Part shown: positions 11,075 to 20,548 of the stretch, piece after piece
How positions within the stretch are numbered: the stretch's first letter is position 1
Layout of the letters: each line of letters begins with the position of its first letter
Origin: Erodium maritimum
Taxonomy: Eukaryota; Streptophyta; Magnoliopsida; Geraniales; Geraniaceae
DNA: 64,000 bases
Assembly: GCA_963921825.1 (NCBI GenBank)
Contig: OY997590.1
Span: forward strand, 49,617,039 to 49,681,038
Reading direction: 5' to 3'
Notes under the pieces: model-generated
Told to the model about the DNA's origin: nothing
Databases searched by the model: none
The model's input: the letters and a program-made list of their open reading frames with translations, nothing else
Made by a program: the position numbers and the translations under genes

Positions 11075-11741
11075 TGATAGGGAGAATACCAAATAGCAAC
11101 AGATAAATGCAACACAGCGGAATCAATTCTTCCACACTTGTTCAAACAAAGTAGGAAACCAACAAATAGAGCAAATCACCAAACACAATGCACACAAGAT
11201 TTAGCGTGGAAAACCTTCTCAAGACGAGAAGTAAAAACCACGGGACCCTCTAGGCCTCTTAATCATCCACTATCAATTTCAATGGGTACAATATCTCTCT
11301 AATCAAATTAGAGGCATACACAATATCTCAACACAACCTAGTGTTGGAACTAGCAACAAAACTCAAGAAAGAAGAGAAATCTCACCAACTTGGTGGCCCA
11401 ACTTACAGCTCGTGTATCTGAAGAACGAACCGTCAAAACCCATATTCCACTGTCCAATTTGAAGACTTATATGTGGAGAACATTCATTCCAAAAATCAGC
11501 ATCATCAGACCTTGGATGAACCTCCGATCGGGCTCTTGAACGTGGCTGGTTGGAATGGAAATCTGCAGAAAAATCTGCACCTCTTCTTCTCCCTTTTGCT
11601 TCACTCTCTCTCAAAAATGGAGGCTCTATCACTTCCAAATCTGATTTCTAAAAGCTATATAGAAACTCTATCTCCATTTGGGCTTAAGTTGCCCCAAATG
11701 GGCTCTGGGCCTTGTTCCAATTAATTGAAACAAACCCAACA
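11075..11741 (-). mobile_element. Copia-C 5' LTR
   Basis: In minus sense it begins TGTTGGGTTTGTTTC and ends TCCCTATCA. The plus-strand segment 11075 to about 11290 is almost identical to the 3' LTR stub at 10245-10460, which identifies both as LTR. It carries no supported gene; the ORFs 11363-11638 (minus) and 11473-11724 (plus) lie wholly within the LTR. Confidence 0.8.
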
Positions 11742-11746
11742 GCTTA

Positions 11747-12573
11747 CTGGTATGATGATGGCATACAGACATTCCTATAAGAATTGTGTTTGGTGTTTAT
11801 TACCGTTGATAAATCATATGCATCGTACAAGTTCTTAATATGGAAATGAAAGAAATGGCTAAAATAGAAAAAAGTTGGTGTTGAATCAAATAGAAAAGTA
11901 GTACAACTTTGCTCGTGCTTTGCTTTGATCATTTCTTTGTCATATAACATGGTTACATTGCTGGTTATGTGTGTACTTTCGCTACTGTGGCTTATGTTTT
12001 GACAAATAAAATAAGAATGGTTTGGATGTTACAGAAAAGAGAAGGCTGTAAATGAACTTAAAAGCACAACGAATGAGAAGCATGATGTTGAATAAGGCAG
12101 TGGCCTCGGGTTCAAATGGTGCAAGACTCTATGTAGTATATAACCTTTGTTTGTGCTAAAACTAGTACAATGATCAGTATACTTGTGCAAGAACAAACCT
12201 GTGTTTTGCTAATTCATTTCTCATGTTATTGTAAATATGTTTTGTTTACCAGTAAAATTGATTTTAGCACTGTAATGTACTTACAACTTTGCCGATTTTC
12301 CTACAAAATGGATAATTTTGCTGGGACATAGAAACCTACCATCAATTTATCCCTCTTCACTCTCTTTCCCGGATCTTTCTCCTCGGGCAAATCGACGAAA
12401 TCGTGGAGGAATTTCGAAGGAGACAAGGTCGGGCTTGGGATTGTTGCCTTGACTGATTAGAACCAGACCCACAAAGCGTTCTTCTCGGCCAAGCTCTCGA
12501 TATCGAGTCCGATTCCGATAGTGTATCCGGCAAGGCCCAATGAGAATCTTGGGGGAGGAGTGGATCAGAGGAT
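11747..12573 (+). other. Copia-B interior, host-gene-like DNA
   Basis: No retroelement protein is visible. Two patches look like plant exons. One follows a GTTACAG acceptor at 12034 and reads KEKAVNELKSTTNEKHDVE in plus frame (about 12035-12094). The other lies at about 12480-12573 and stays open up to the Reina-like insertion, then continues in frame after it at 28904. Between them is AT-rich, intron-like sequence. The identity of the source gene or genes is unknown. Confidence 0.4.
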
Positions 12574-12949
12574 TGTCATGAGTGAGATGGCTTGGGCGCG
12601 AAGTCAAGTTTGAATTTAAATTTTAGTTAATAACGTTTAAGTTAGTTGGGTGAAGCGGTGTCGTTTTGGGGCAGGGCTGAGTGAGCTGAGGTGGAAGAAG
12701 CATAGTGTGTGCTGCTCTGAAATCGTCAGAGCTCGTCCTTGCCAGTAGAAGCACGATGGTGTGATAGGCTCGAGTATAAGAGTTAGCGATGTGCTATGGT
12801 TTCAATTGTCGAAATTGTGTCTGTATTTCCATTTCCTAGTTGTGTTTGCTGAAGAGGAAGGTTAGAACTCTCTTGTAAACGTTTATCAATTTATCAAAGT
12901 TCCAGTTTTTACTTAGAATCTGAAGCTTAGAATCGTTAGCCTGCTAACA
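12574..12949 (+). mobile_element. Reina-like 5' LTR
   Basis: Starts TGTCATGAGTGAG and ends CTGCTAACA. It matches 28508-28898 along its length, with small indels. Confidence 0.85.
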
Positions 12950-12950
12950 G

Positions 12951-12962
12951 TGGTATCAGAGC
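12951..12962 (+). other. Reina-like primer binding site
   Basis: TGGTATCAGAGC, complementary to initiator-Met tRNA, one base after the LTR end. A GTG at 12950 in the same frame is not a likely start; the first ATG is 12971. Confidence 0.9.
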
Positions 12963-12970
12963 ACCGATCC

Positions 12971-14580
12971 ATGACAAGAATGGTCACCAACGATGTTGTG
13001 AATGAAGCTCCAAGCGAGAAAAGCGTGGAGGAGATGAGGCTCGAAATGTCCATCTTGAAGGAAATGGGTCAACGAACCAGAGTTGAGATGGAAGGCATCA
13101 GGAGAAGCCTCGATCAACTCTTGAAGGCTCAAACTGGGAGCACAAACCCACAGTTACAAGAGGAACGAGGGAGCAACCCAAGGGAGGTTCATGACAGAGG
13201 TAAGGCTGCTATAGACCCTCATAGCCCACCTGGTGTTGTTGCTAGTTCTATACCTGGTTGTGAGCCATTGCAACATGTGAGTTTTATTCCCGAGCAGCTA
13301 TTACACACACCACCTCAGAGACAAATTATTATGGAGATAGGTTCCGGCTCTCACTCCAACCTACCTTACTCCCAAAACCCACACCACTCAACCCAACCAC
13401 AAAACCCACACATCTCACCTCATAACCACCAAAATATGCCTCAGATGCAACCCACCTTTAGCCACAACAACCCACAGATGCAACCTAACAGGACTAGCAT
13501 TCTTGTAAATCAAATACCCATGATACAACAATTCCCAACCCACTTGAATCAGCAAGCCTTATTCAACCCCATGTTGCAGCAACAAACCTTCCAGTACAAA
13601 TTACCTAGCTTGCAGTTCCCTAGGTTTGAAGGTCCTGATGTGAGAGGGTGGATAAGGAAAAGCAATATCTATTTTTCTTATTGTGAAGTACCTGAGGAGC
13701 ACAAGGTGAAGCTGACTTCCTTGCATTTTGGTGGTGTAGCTTAGACTTGGTTTTCTGAGTATGCTATGACTAGGGGCATCATTCCTTGGGAAGGGTTTTG
13801 CCAGGACTTGGTGTGGAAATTTGAAGCCTTGGGTCATGAGGATTTGTTGATTGAGTTTAAGCAACTGTGCAGAAGGGAACTGTGCAAGAATTTGAGCATC
13901 AGTTTGGTGAAATGAAAATGTTGTTGCTGCACAAGTATCCAAATTTGAGTGAAGAGTACTTTATTTCCAATTTTATTGGTAGTTTGAAACCTCATATGAG
14001 GTCTGGAGTGCAGTTATTGAGGCCAAACTCTCTAATGCAAGCCATGTACTTAGCCAGACATGAAGAAGTAAGGGTGCATCAATACTTTAATATGTTCCAA
14101 ACTCAGAATAGGTCTGTGGGATCTAGCAACTATAGGCCCAGAATCCAAAATCACAACCAACCCCAACAATGGCAGAGAAATGAGAGGAGGTTGATTAGTC
14201 CTAGAGAGGTGTCTGTGCCTAGAACTGCTGAGGTCCCTGCTCCTAAAGCCACATCAATGAGCCCTGAGGAGAGAGCAAGGAAGGGTCTATGCTACACTTG
14301 TCCAACAAGGTACACCAGGGATCATGTTTTCCCCAACATAAATAGGCTCTATGTATTTGATACAGAGTCTAGATATGAATTAATCAGGTCACTGCAAGAG
14401 GAGGCAGGACAGTCATCAGTTGAAGAGGGTGCTGAAGAAGGAGAGGGTGGGAGGGAACCTCCTAAGGCTGTTATTGAAGAACTGGAAGCAGAGGAGGAAT
14501 TATGCAACATTGAGGAAGAATTTTGTAGTGGGAAAAAAAGTTCCTCCTCAATAAGAATCACAAAAGGGGTTGGTAACAAA
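12971..14580 (+). pseudogene. Reina-like gag, with stop and frameshift
   Basis: From ATG 12971 the product has a charged coiled-coil-like N-terminus, then a Pro/Gln/Asn/His-rich linker (about residues 110-210), then the capsid start LPSLQFPRFEGPDVRGW typical of chromovirus gag. A TAG at 13742-13744 interrupts it where related gags have Gln before TWF, so a C-to-T change is likely. A frameshift follows near 13868, after which the frame 13867-14736 carries the rest of the capsid and a zinc knuckle at 14290-14325. There CYTC is present, but the final CCHC cysteine is Phe (RDHVF). An acidic Glu-rich spacer follows at about 14400-14530. Two or more lesions make this gag dead. Confidence 0.85.
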
Positions 14581-14736
14581 AATATATCCATACTGGTGGA
14601 TTCCGGAGCAACTAAGTCATTTATGGATCAATCCTCAGCCAAAATGATGGGGCTAGTAGTGAATCATGACACTACAATTCTGGTTAAGAAGGGGAATGGT
14701 GAAAGGCATTTCTGCAGTGCCTCTTGTGAGCTAACT
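14581..14736 (+). pseudogene. Reina-like aspartic protease, N-terminal half
   Basis: The active site ILVDSGATKSFMD is present, with the catalytic Asp-Ser-Gly codons at 14599-14607. The frame is open up to 14736, where the long-LTR element is inserted after the codon ACT. The C-terminal half resumes in the same reading frame at 23693, because the TSD is 5 bp and the host codon phase is kept once insert and one TSD copy are removed. Confidence 0.85.
14732..14736. other. Target-site duplication, left copy
   Basis: TAACT, identical to 23688-23692, flanking the long-LTR element. Confidence 0.9.
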
Positions 14737-17700
14737 TGTAATAGCCACTCCCGGTCAACGCAGTCAAACCTGCGAAAAACAGGAAAATTTAAATTTTTTA
14801 AGACAAACACTTAATTGAACCTAAATTGACCCCGAGGGTCATCCCGGAATTAATATGACCCCGATATCGACCAAAGCGAATTCCGGGGGACTCAGGGCAA
14901 CTTTCTGATCAGTTTGGGAAATGTTGACTTTTCGCTGGAAAAGTCAACCGAGCGATGTTTTGGTCCATTCGAGGAACGATCTGGATCCAAAAAGCTTAGC
15001 CATCGTCGCAGCGGTCTTAGTTGAGCCGTTTCCTTGTAGCCCGTGAAGTTTCGTAAATTCTTGGAAAAAGTGCCCGTTCAGGGCCCGAAACGTCCGAATT
15101 TCGCGAATCTGATCCAAAAAGGTGTGGGACCCACCTTACCACTTGTCAAACAAGTGGTGGTGTTTGGTTTTAAGGGGAAAATAAAGATGAGGCATTTAGG
15201 GGGGGGGGGTTCGGCCACTTTGGAAAAAAAAGGGAAAATTGGAGTTTTAGAAAGAGAAAGAAGAGAGAAGGAGAAGAAGAGAGAAAAGGGAAAAAGCTAG
15301 GGTTTCTTGCCACTATTCACGTCATCTAACCCTTGGATCGTCTCAAAGCTAAGGGAATCGAACTCACACCGTCTTCCTCTACGGTAATCACCAAACCGAT
15401 CTTCGTTTTGTCAAGTTCTAAAATTTGGTTTTGGTTTAAAACTATTAGTTTAGGGTTGTATTGAGGTTGGGGGATCGTTGGAGACGTTTTGGAGGCGTTT
15501 TGGGGTGAAGAGGCACGTTTTCCGGTGACCGGGATCTCGGGGGGAGATCCGGCCACCATAGGGGGGTGGCCGGCCGGCCATGGGGTGGCTGGCCGGAGCT
15601 AGGGCCGGCCACCACCATGGTGGGTCGGGCCCACTTGAACCCTAGCCACCCACGGCCAAGTTGGGCCGGGTGGGGCCCACGTGCTCGGGTGCTCGGGTTT
15701 AGTGTTCGGGTGGTTTAGAACGTTCCCCGGGTCATTAATCTACAACCGAATCGAAATTTGGAATTAAGTTGTGAAAGTTGTAATTGACGGGTTTAGAAAC
15801 TTGAAACGCTAATTAAATTACTCGGAAGTCGGAATTCGATTCCGTCGAGTGCCTAGGAACCCTTGAATTATTCTAAGACCGTAGAAACGAAAACGGGAAT
15901 TTTCGGGGCCCCGGAAGGGCATTTTCAAAACTCGGATAGATTCGCCATGTCGGGCGAATCGGGCCTTTCCGGGTCCAATATCGACAATGTCGAGTATTTG
16001 GGAAGTTTGGGAGTGATCGACATTGTCGGGGTTACTTTTGGTCGTCAAGTTTATTAAATTCCAGTTTGTGTCTGCGAACTTATAAGTATTTAAAAATTGT
16101 GTTCTTTTAGATCGTGTTGTTGACCGAGGAAAGGGAAAGCTAGGCGAGTGACTGAGATCATGCCGGAGCTTGTTGGTTGGCTTTTGGAGAACACATACGA
16201 GGTAGGAAAAGTGGCCGGATCTCGGCCCTGACTAGGGAAAGTTAACAGTAGAATTGCATGTGACACTAGGGTGTCGTGGGTTAAGTAAGTTTATCGAATA
16301 TTAGAAAGGCAGGCGACATCGGGTGGTGTCGTATGATACGGGAACGTATCGAACATTAGAATTGCATGTGACACTTAGTAGTGTCGTAGGAGCAGTGAGC
16401 TTTCGTGATTGTGAACTTATCGATGTTAGAATTACTGGAGGCATATGACCAAGCCCGAAGGTTGATTTTGAACTTATTTATATTAGAACAGCTGGAGGCA
16501 TTGGTTATGCCCGGAGGTTGTTTGTGTAATTTGTGTCTTAGGTGGCCATGAGAGCCGTACTTTACTGTTGTGTCTTGGGTGGCCATGAGAGCCCGTACTG
16601 TACTGTTGTGTCTTGGGTGGCCATGAGAGCCCGTACTTTACTGTTGTGTCTTGGGTGGCCATGAGAGCCCGTACTTTACTGTTGTGTCTTGGGTGGCCAT
16701 GAGAGCCCGTGTTTTACTGTTGGTGTCTTGGGTGGCCATGAGTGCCCGTGGGGTTGTTGAACCCGTGTCTTTACTATTGGTGTGTCTTGGGTGACCATGA
16801 GTGCCTGTGGGGTTGTTGAACCCGTGTCTTTATTGTCGGTGTGTGTTGGGTGGCCGTGAGTGCCCATGGGGTTGTTGAGCCCGTGAGTTACTGTTGGTGT
16901 GTCTTGTGTGGCCGTGAGTGCTCGTGGGGTTGTCGAGCCCGTGAGTTATTGTCGGTGTGTCTTGGGTGGCCATGAGTGCCTGTGGAGTGTTGAACCTGTG
17001 TTGTTGTTGTTGTTGAACTTGCTTGTGATTGTGATTGTGGTTACTTGAGTGAGAGAGGTTACTGAGACACGTCGACCGCCTGGCCTGATGAGGATCGGCA
17101 AAGCGCGTGAGTGAGAGTGGTTACTGAGACAGGTCGACCGCCTGGCCTGACGAGGATCGGCCAAGGGCGTGAGAGAGTGGTTACTGAGATAGGTCGACCG
17201 CCTGGCCTGATGGGGATCGGCAAAGCGTGTGAGTGAGAGTGGTTACTGAGATAGGCCGACCGCCTGACCTGATGGGGATCGGCAAAGCGCGTGAGTAAGA
17301 GAGGTTACTGAGACAGGTCGACCGCCTGGCCTGACAGGGATCGGCAAAGCGCGTGAGTGAGAGAGGTTACTGAGCAGCTGGAGTGCGATCCTTTGTGATC
17401 TTGTTTGGTGTGCGATCCTTTGTGATCTTTGGTGTTGCGTGGTTGTCTGTCGTGTCTTTGGAGGATGTCGTCGATCGTTGTGGCGGGTCTACTTTATGTA
17501 TTCGAGTGTTGAGTCTGTTGAGGAAAGTAACGGGGTGTGTGTCAGTTGGATTACTTGAGTTTGGGGAGCGTATCCCCTGTGTTTGGGTTGTTGTTGGTGT
17601 TACCGGCATTGTCTGCTAAGTATGCCGTAGTCAGTCTGTTATCCGTGGTGGTGAGCGAACGCTCACCCCTAGCTGCTTTTCTTACAGGTACCGGTCGCAG

Positions 17701-17943
17701 GTTGGACTAGGTGAGCTTCCGAAGCTTGAAGATCTAGGAGTGGGATTCTCGGTTTTACTTTTGAGTCTAGCGACGTGTACCTTGCATTTTGTCCATTGTT
17801 GGGACGTACTTTCAAGTTGTAAATGATTATTTTTGTTGAACAAAGGGTGATTTTAAAGTGATTTATGTAAAAGGTTTCAAATTGTTTTATTGTTTTTAAA
17901 TGTTCGCGTCCCGAGTTCGGTTTACTGAAATTGGGGCGTGACA
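14737..17943 (+). mobile_element. Long-LTR element 5' LTR
   Basis: Begins TGTAATAGCCACTCCCGG and ends GGGGCGTGACA. It contains a GC-rich leader-like part near 15180-15720, a tandem array at about 16533-17370 and the hairpin GGTGAGCGAACGCTCACC at 17650-17667 followed by a CTTTTCTTACAG acceptor-like string. Compared with the 3' LTR it has about 150 extra bp near 16350-16500 and lacks about 30 bp that the 3' copy carries near 20920-20955. ORFs in it (for example 15043-15300, 17383-17619) recur in the 3' LTR and are not genes. Confidence 0.9.
16533..17370. repeat. Compound minisatellite in 5' LTR
   Basis: Three successive repeat types occur. First come about five units of roughly 38 bp built on GGGTGGCCATGAGAGCCCGT. 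Then come about five units of roughly 60 bp with GAGTGCCCGTGGGGTTGTTG. Last come six units of roughly 58 bp with AGGTCGACCGCCTGGCCTGA. The same order occurs at 22217-23115 in the 3' LTR. Confidence 0.85.
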
Positions 17944-17946
17944 GCT

Positions 17947-17958
17947 TGGTATCAGAGC
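17947..17958 (+). other. Long-LTR element primer binding site
   Basis: TGGTATCAGAGC, three bases after the LTR end at 17943. Confidence 0.9.
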
Positions 17959-19539
17959 TCGAGGTTTCACACCTCGGAATGTACATCAATTAGGTGGGGA
18001 GAGTCGAGTCAGTAAAGTCCCGTCGTGCGTTGGGTACCCAGGTCGGAACCGTGTGTAGACCCGTTGTGTTTTGAGTCCTGGTTGTGTTGGTGTGTATGTG
18101 CAGTACGGGGTTACTGGCATACTGTTTGTGTGTTGTTGCGTGAAACATTTTTAAACTGTCGCGACTCGACTCAGGGGCGCCCCTGTAGTCGAGCGTGACG
18201 GTGTTGATATCAAGTGGGTACAATGTAGTTCGGGGACGCCTGGACCGTGTTGTAACTACCTGATGTCAAGAAATGAGGTTTTTAATGAAGTGGAGAAAGT
18301 TTTTTTTAAAAAAAAAATTGATTGGCCCCGTGGGCGTGGTTTGATTTTGGTTGGCCAGGTGGGCGTGGTTCGGTGTTGGTTGGGCCTGTGGGCGTGTTTT
18401 TGATTTTGATTAGCCCCGTGGGCGTTGGTTGATTTTGGTTGGCCCGGTGGGCGTGTGTTGTGTTGTTGGTCTTGTCGGCTTGTGTTGAGGTTGAGTGACC
18501 TGTGTTTGGTCGTTGAAAGTGTTGTACGTGTGTTGTTAGTTTGGTGGTCAAATGTCTGCGACGCACAAACGTGTGGGTCGCTAGGAGAAGGGTAGGATGC
18601 GAGTACCCTAGGTTAGACGTGACAGTGTGTTAGGTGCGAACTCGTTGCAGCTACGGGACGGGCCATGGACCGGCCCGATAGGAAAAGTTGTTGGGGCCTC
18701 TGTTTCGGCCCGGAAGTTGGCACGACCCGGCTGGCGTGCCGGCCCGGAAGGGGGCACGGCCCGGCTGGCGTGCCGGCCCGGTAGGTGGCACGGCCCGGCC
18801 CAGTTGCCGGCCTGGTCTAGCCAGCTACTTTAAAAAAAAATTAAAAAAAGGGGTTTGTTTTCGTTGTGTGGTTAGTGTTGTTGTTGCGTGACTCGGTTCA
18901 CGTTCGTGCAGTTTGAGTGTGGTTTTGCGTAGTTGTGTTCACAGTAGTGGGTTGTAGAGGCTGTAAGCTCGGTGTTAAAGGATGAGGTCTTGGGTTTGAG
19001 ACTCATCGATAACCTACGGTAGTGATATAGCGCCTTGGTGTGAGGGTCTCACCGCGGAGAGGGGTTAAGGTTGATGCACCGCGGCGCCATACGAACTAGG
19101 TTTTCCCCTATGTGAGCGGATCATTCGAGGTTTCCCTCGCGTGAACGGGTGGTTTGAGGTTTCCTTCACGCGAGTGGGTTATTTGAGGTTTCTCTACGTG
19201 ATCGGGTAATTGGGGTATCGAGGTTGTGAGCAATAGTGATTTGCTGAATTGAGAACATGATCCCTGTTTCGAGGTTCCCCTTGCGTGTGAGGGTATTTGA
19301 GGTATTAATAGCTTGAGCAGTGTGACCTTTTGGTACTAGGTTTTGAGGTGGTGGTTTGCCCTGGCTAGATTGGTAAGTCTTTAGTGCTTTACTAGTATGC
19401 CATAATCGAACGGGTGTCCGTGGAGGTGAGCATAACGCTCATCCCCTTTACTACTTTTCCCGCAAGGGACGAGTAGCGAACACTGGTTTGGTTGCGGAAA
19501 GTTATAAGTAAATGCATAGAGGACAGTGTGGGGTTTGCG
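17959..19539 (+). other. Interior of long-LTR element without coding sequence
   Basis: Gag would normally lie here but nothing recognisable remains. It holds a 29-30 bp array built on GGCCCGTGGGCGTG (about 18322-18480), three 34-bp GC-rich units (about 18715-18820), a 30-bp GGTTTCCCTCGCGTGA-type array (about 19110-19220), and a block at about 19385-19535 resembling the LTR hairpin region and the downstream GCGGAAAGTTA phrase of related LTRs. Confidence 0.6.
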
Positions 19540-19760
19540 GTAGACTTTACCGGAGTGACTAATGTAGTGGGTGTTCGGTCTCCGATTTGGGCGTCAGTTT
19601 TATTGGATACTGGGATGTCACACTCGTTTGTTCGTCGAGTTGTGCTGAGAGGTTGGGGCTGAGTTTAGAGCCGTTGAGTCCACCCCTGCGTCTGGACACG
19701 CCGGTTGGTGGTGGGGTGGTGTTGACTAGGGTCTGTCGTGCCTGCGGAGTTGGAGAAGCG
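19540..19760 (+). pseudogene. Gypsy protease scrap in long-LTR element
   Basis: One frame reads LLDTGMSHSFV, the retropepsin active-site motif (usually LFDTGASHSFI), and hits a stop soon after. The next frame continues LSLEPLSPPLRLDTPVGG and then VVLTRVCRAC, which follows that motif in Tekay/Del elements. So there is at least one frameshift. Catalytic Asp-Thr-Gly is still present. Confidence 0.75.
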
Positions 19761-20029
19761 GACCGATACAAGAGGTTCGAGAGAGGGCTCAAGAGCCCCG
19801 ATGCTGGATCGAGTCCTCACCCCGAGGATCGGGTATGTTCGGAGTTGGTAGGCATGACGACGGTAGTGAAGCGAGGTCTTAGAGAGACTGCGAGGATCTG
19901 TGAGGATCGGCAGCGACTGAGCTTGTGCGTGTATCTGTGGGAAGGATACTTACGAAATGACAACCTTTAAACGCAATCTTGGGAATGGATTGACTGGCGA
20001 AGTGCCGAGCCAATACCGACTGTTACTAG

Positions 20030-20470
20030 CGACGAGCTGCGAGAGTCGCAGCATTCGCGTCTGTCAGTGCACGTGGGTAGTACTAAGAGGAGCGCGACAT
20101 CAGGTGGCATGTCTAGTGGAGCGGGATGCGGAGAGCGGTCACGGAGTTAGTATCGCGATGCCTCACTCGTCGGCAGGTGAGAGCCGAACAACAGCGTCCC
20201 GCTGGATTATTGCAGCCACTGCGGGTTGCACAGTGGAAATAGGGGCACGTCACGATGGGTTTCGTGAGCGGTTAGCCGAGTTCGCCTACAACAACAGCTT
20301 TCAGGCCAGTATCATGATGGCACCGTTCGGAACGTTGTATGGTAGGTCGTGTCGGTCGCCCATGTGCGGGGCGGAAGTGAGGAATGAGGGTTCACTGGGT
20401 CTAGAACTGGATCGAGAGACAGCAAAGTCTGTAGGAGCTATGCTGACGGATGGCGCCGACCTCTCGAGTC
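20030..20470 (+). pseudogene. Gypsy integrase scrap in long-LTR element
   Basis: In order: a zinc-binding part (SRLSVHVGSTK, then a Trp-rich turn), a CLTRRQVRAEQQRPAGLLQPL stretch where the second zinc Cys is Arg and a stop follows the QWK end, then a jump past the whole catalytic DDE core to RLAEFAYNNSFQASIMMAPF and LYGRSCRSPMC, the integrase C-terminal part. The catalytic domain is therefore deleted. No chromodomain is seen before the polypurine tract. Confidence 0.8.
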
Positions 20471-20535
20471 AGCAGTCGGTGACCACGTGTCCTTGGAGGC
20501 GAGTCTGTTTTAAATTTCGTGGACGAAATTCCTTT

Positions 20536-20548
20536 AAGGGGGGTAGAC
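20536..20548 (+). other. Polypurine tract of long-LTR element
   Basis: AAGGGGGGTAGAC directly before the 3' LTR, preceded by GGACGAAATTC, the usual 3' terminal context of Tekay/Del-type Gypsy elements. Confidence 0.8.

Larger units (their letters stand above)
10245..11741 (-). mobile_element. Copia-C: internally deleted Ty1/Copia element, minus strand
   Basis: A perfect 5-bp TSD GCTTA lies at 10240-10244 and 11742-11746. In minus-strand order it has a complete 667-bp 5' LTR (11741-11075), a primer site (11071-11060), gag (11025 to about 10461), and then a stub of the 3' LTR (about 10460-10245). The rest of gag, all of pol and most of the 3' LTR are deleted. The deletion joins gag to the LTR at about 10460, near the shared phrase CACACAAGAT. 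It is the cleanest small insertion in the nest. Confidence 0.85.

Noticed and set aside
12951..12962. tRNA gene, suggested by the tRNA-like word (also at 17947, 31972, 36628)
   Set aside because: Only the 12-base primer complement is present, always just after an LTR end; no cloverleaf.
15043..15300. ORF repeated at 20855-21223
   Set aside because: Both lie at the same place in the two LTRs of one element; Lys/Arg-rich translation of an A/G-rich tract.
16533..17370. Regular repeats that could be taken for a CRISPR array
   Set aside because: Units are contiguous without unique spacers, have three different periods, and repeat identically in the other LTR; plant context.
17383..17619. 78-residue ORF repeated at 23127-23363
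   Set aside because: Duplicate LTR segment; no motif; conserved only because the LTRs are copies.
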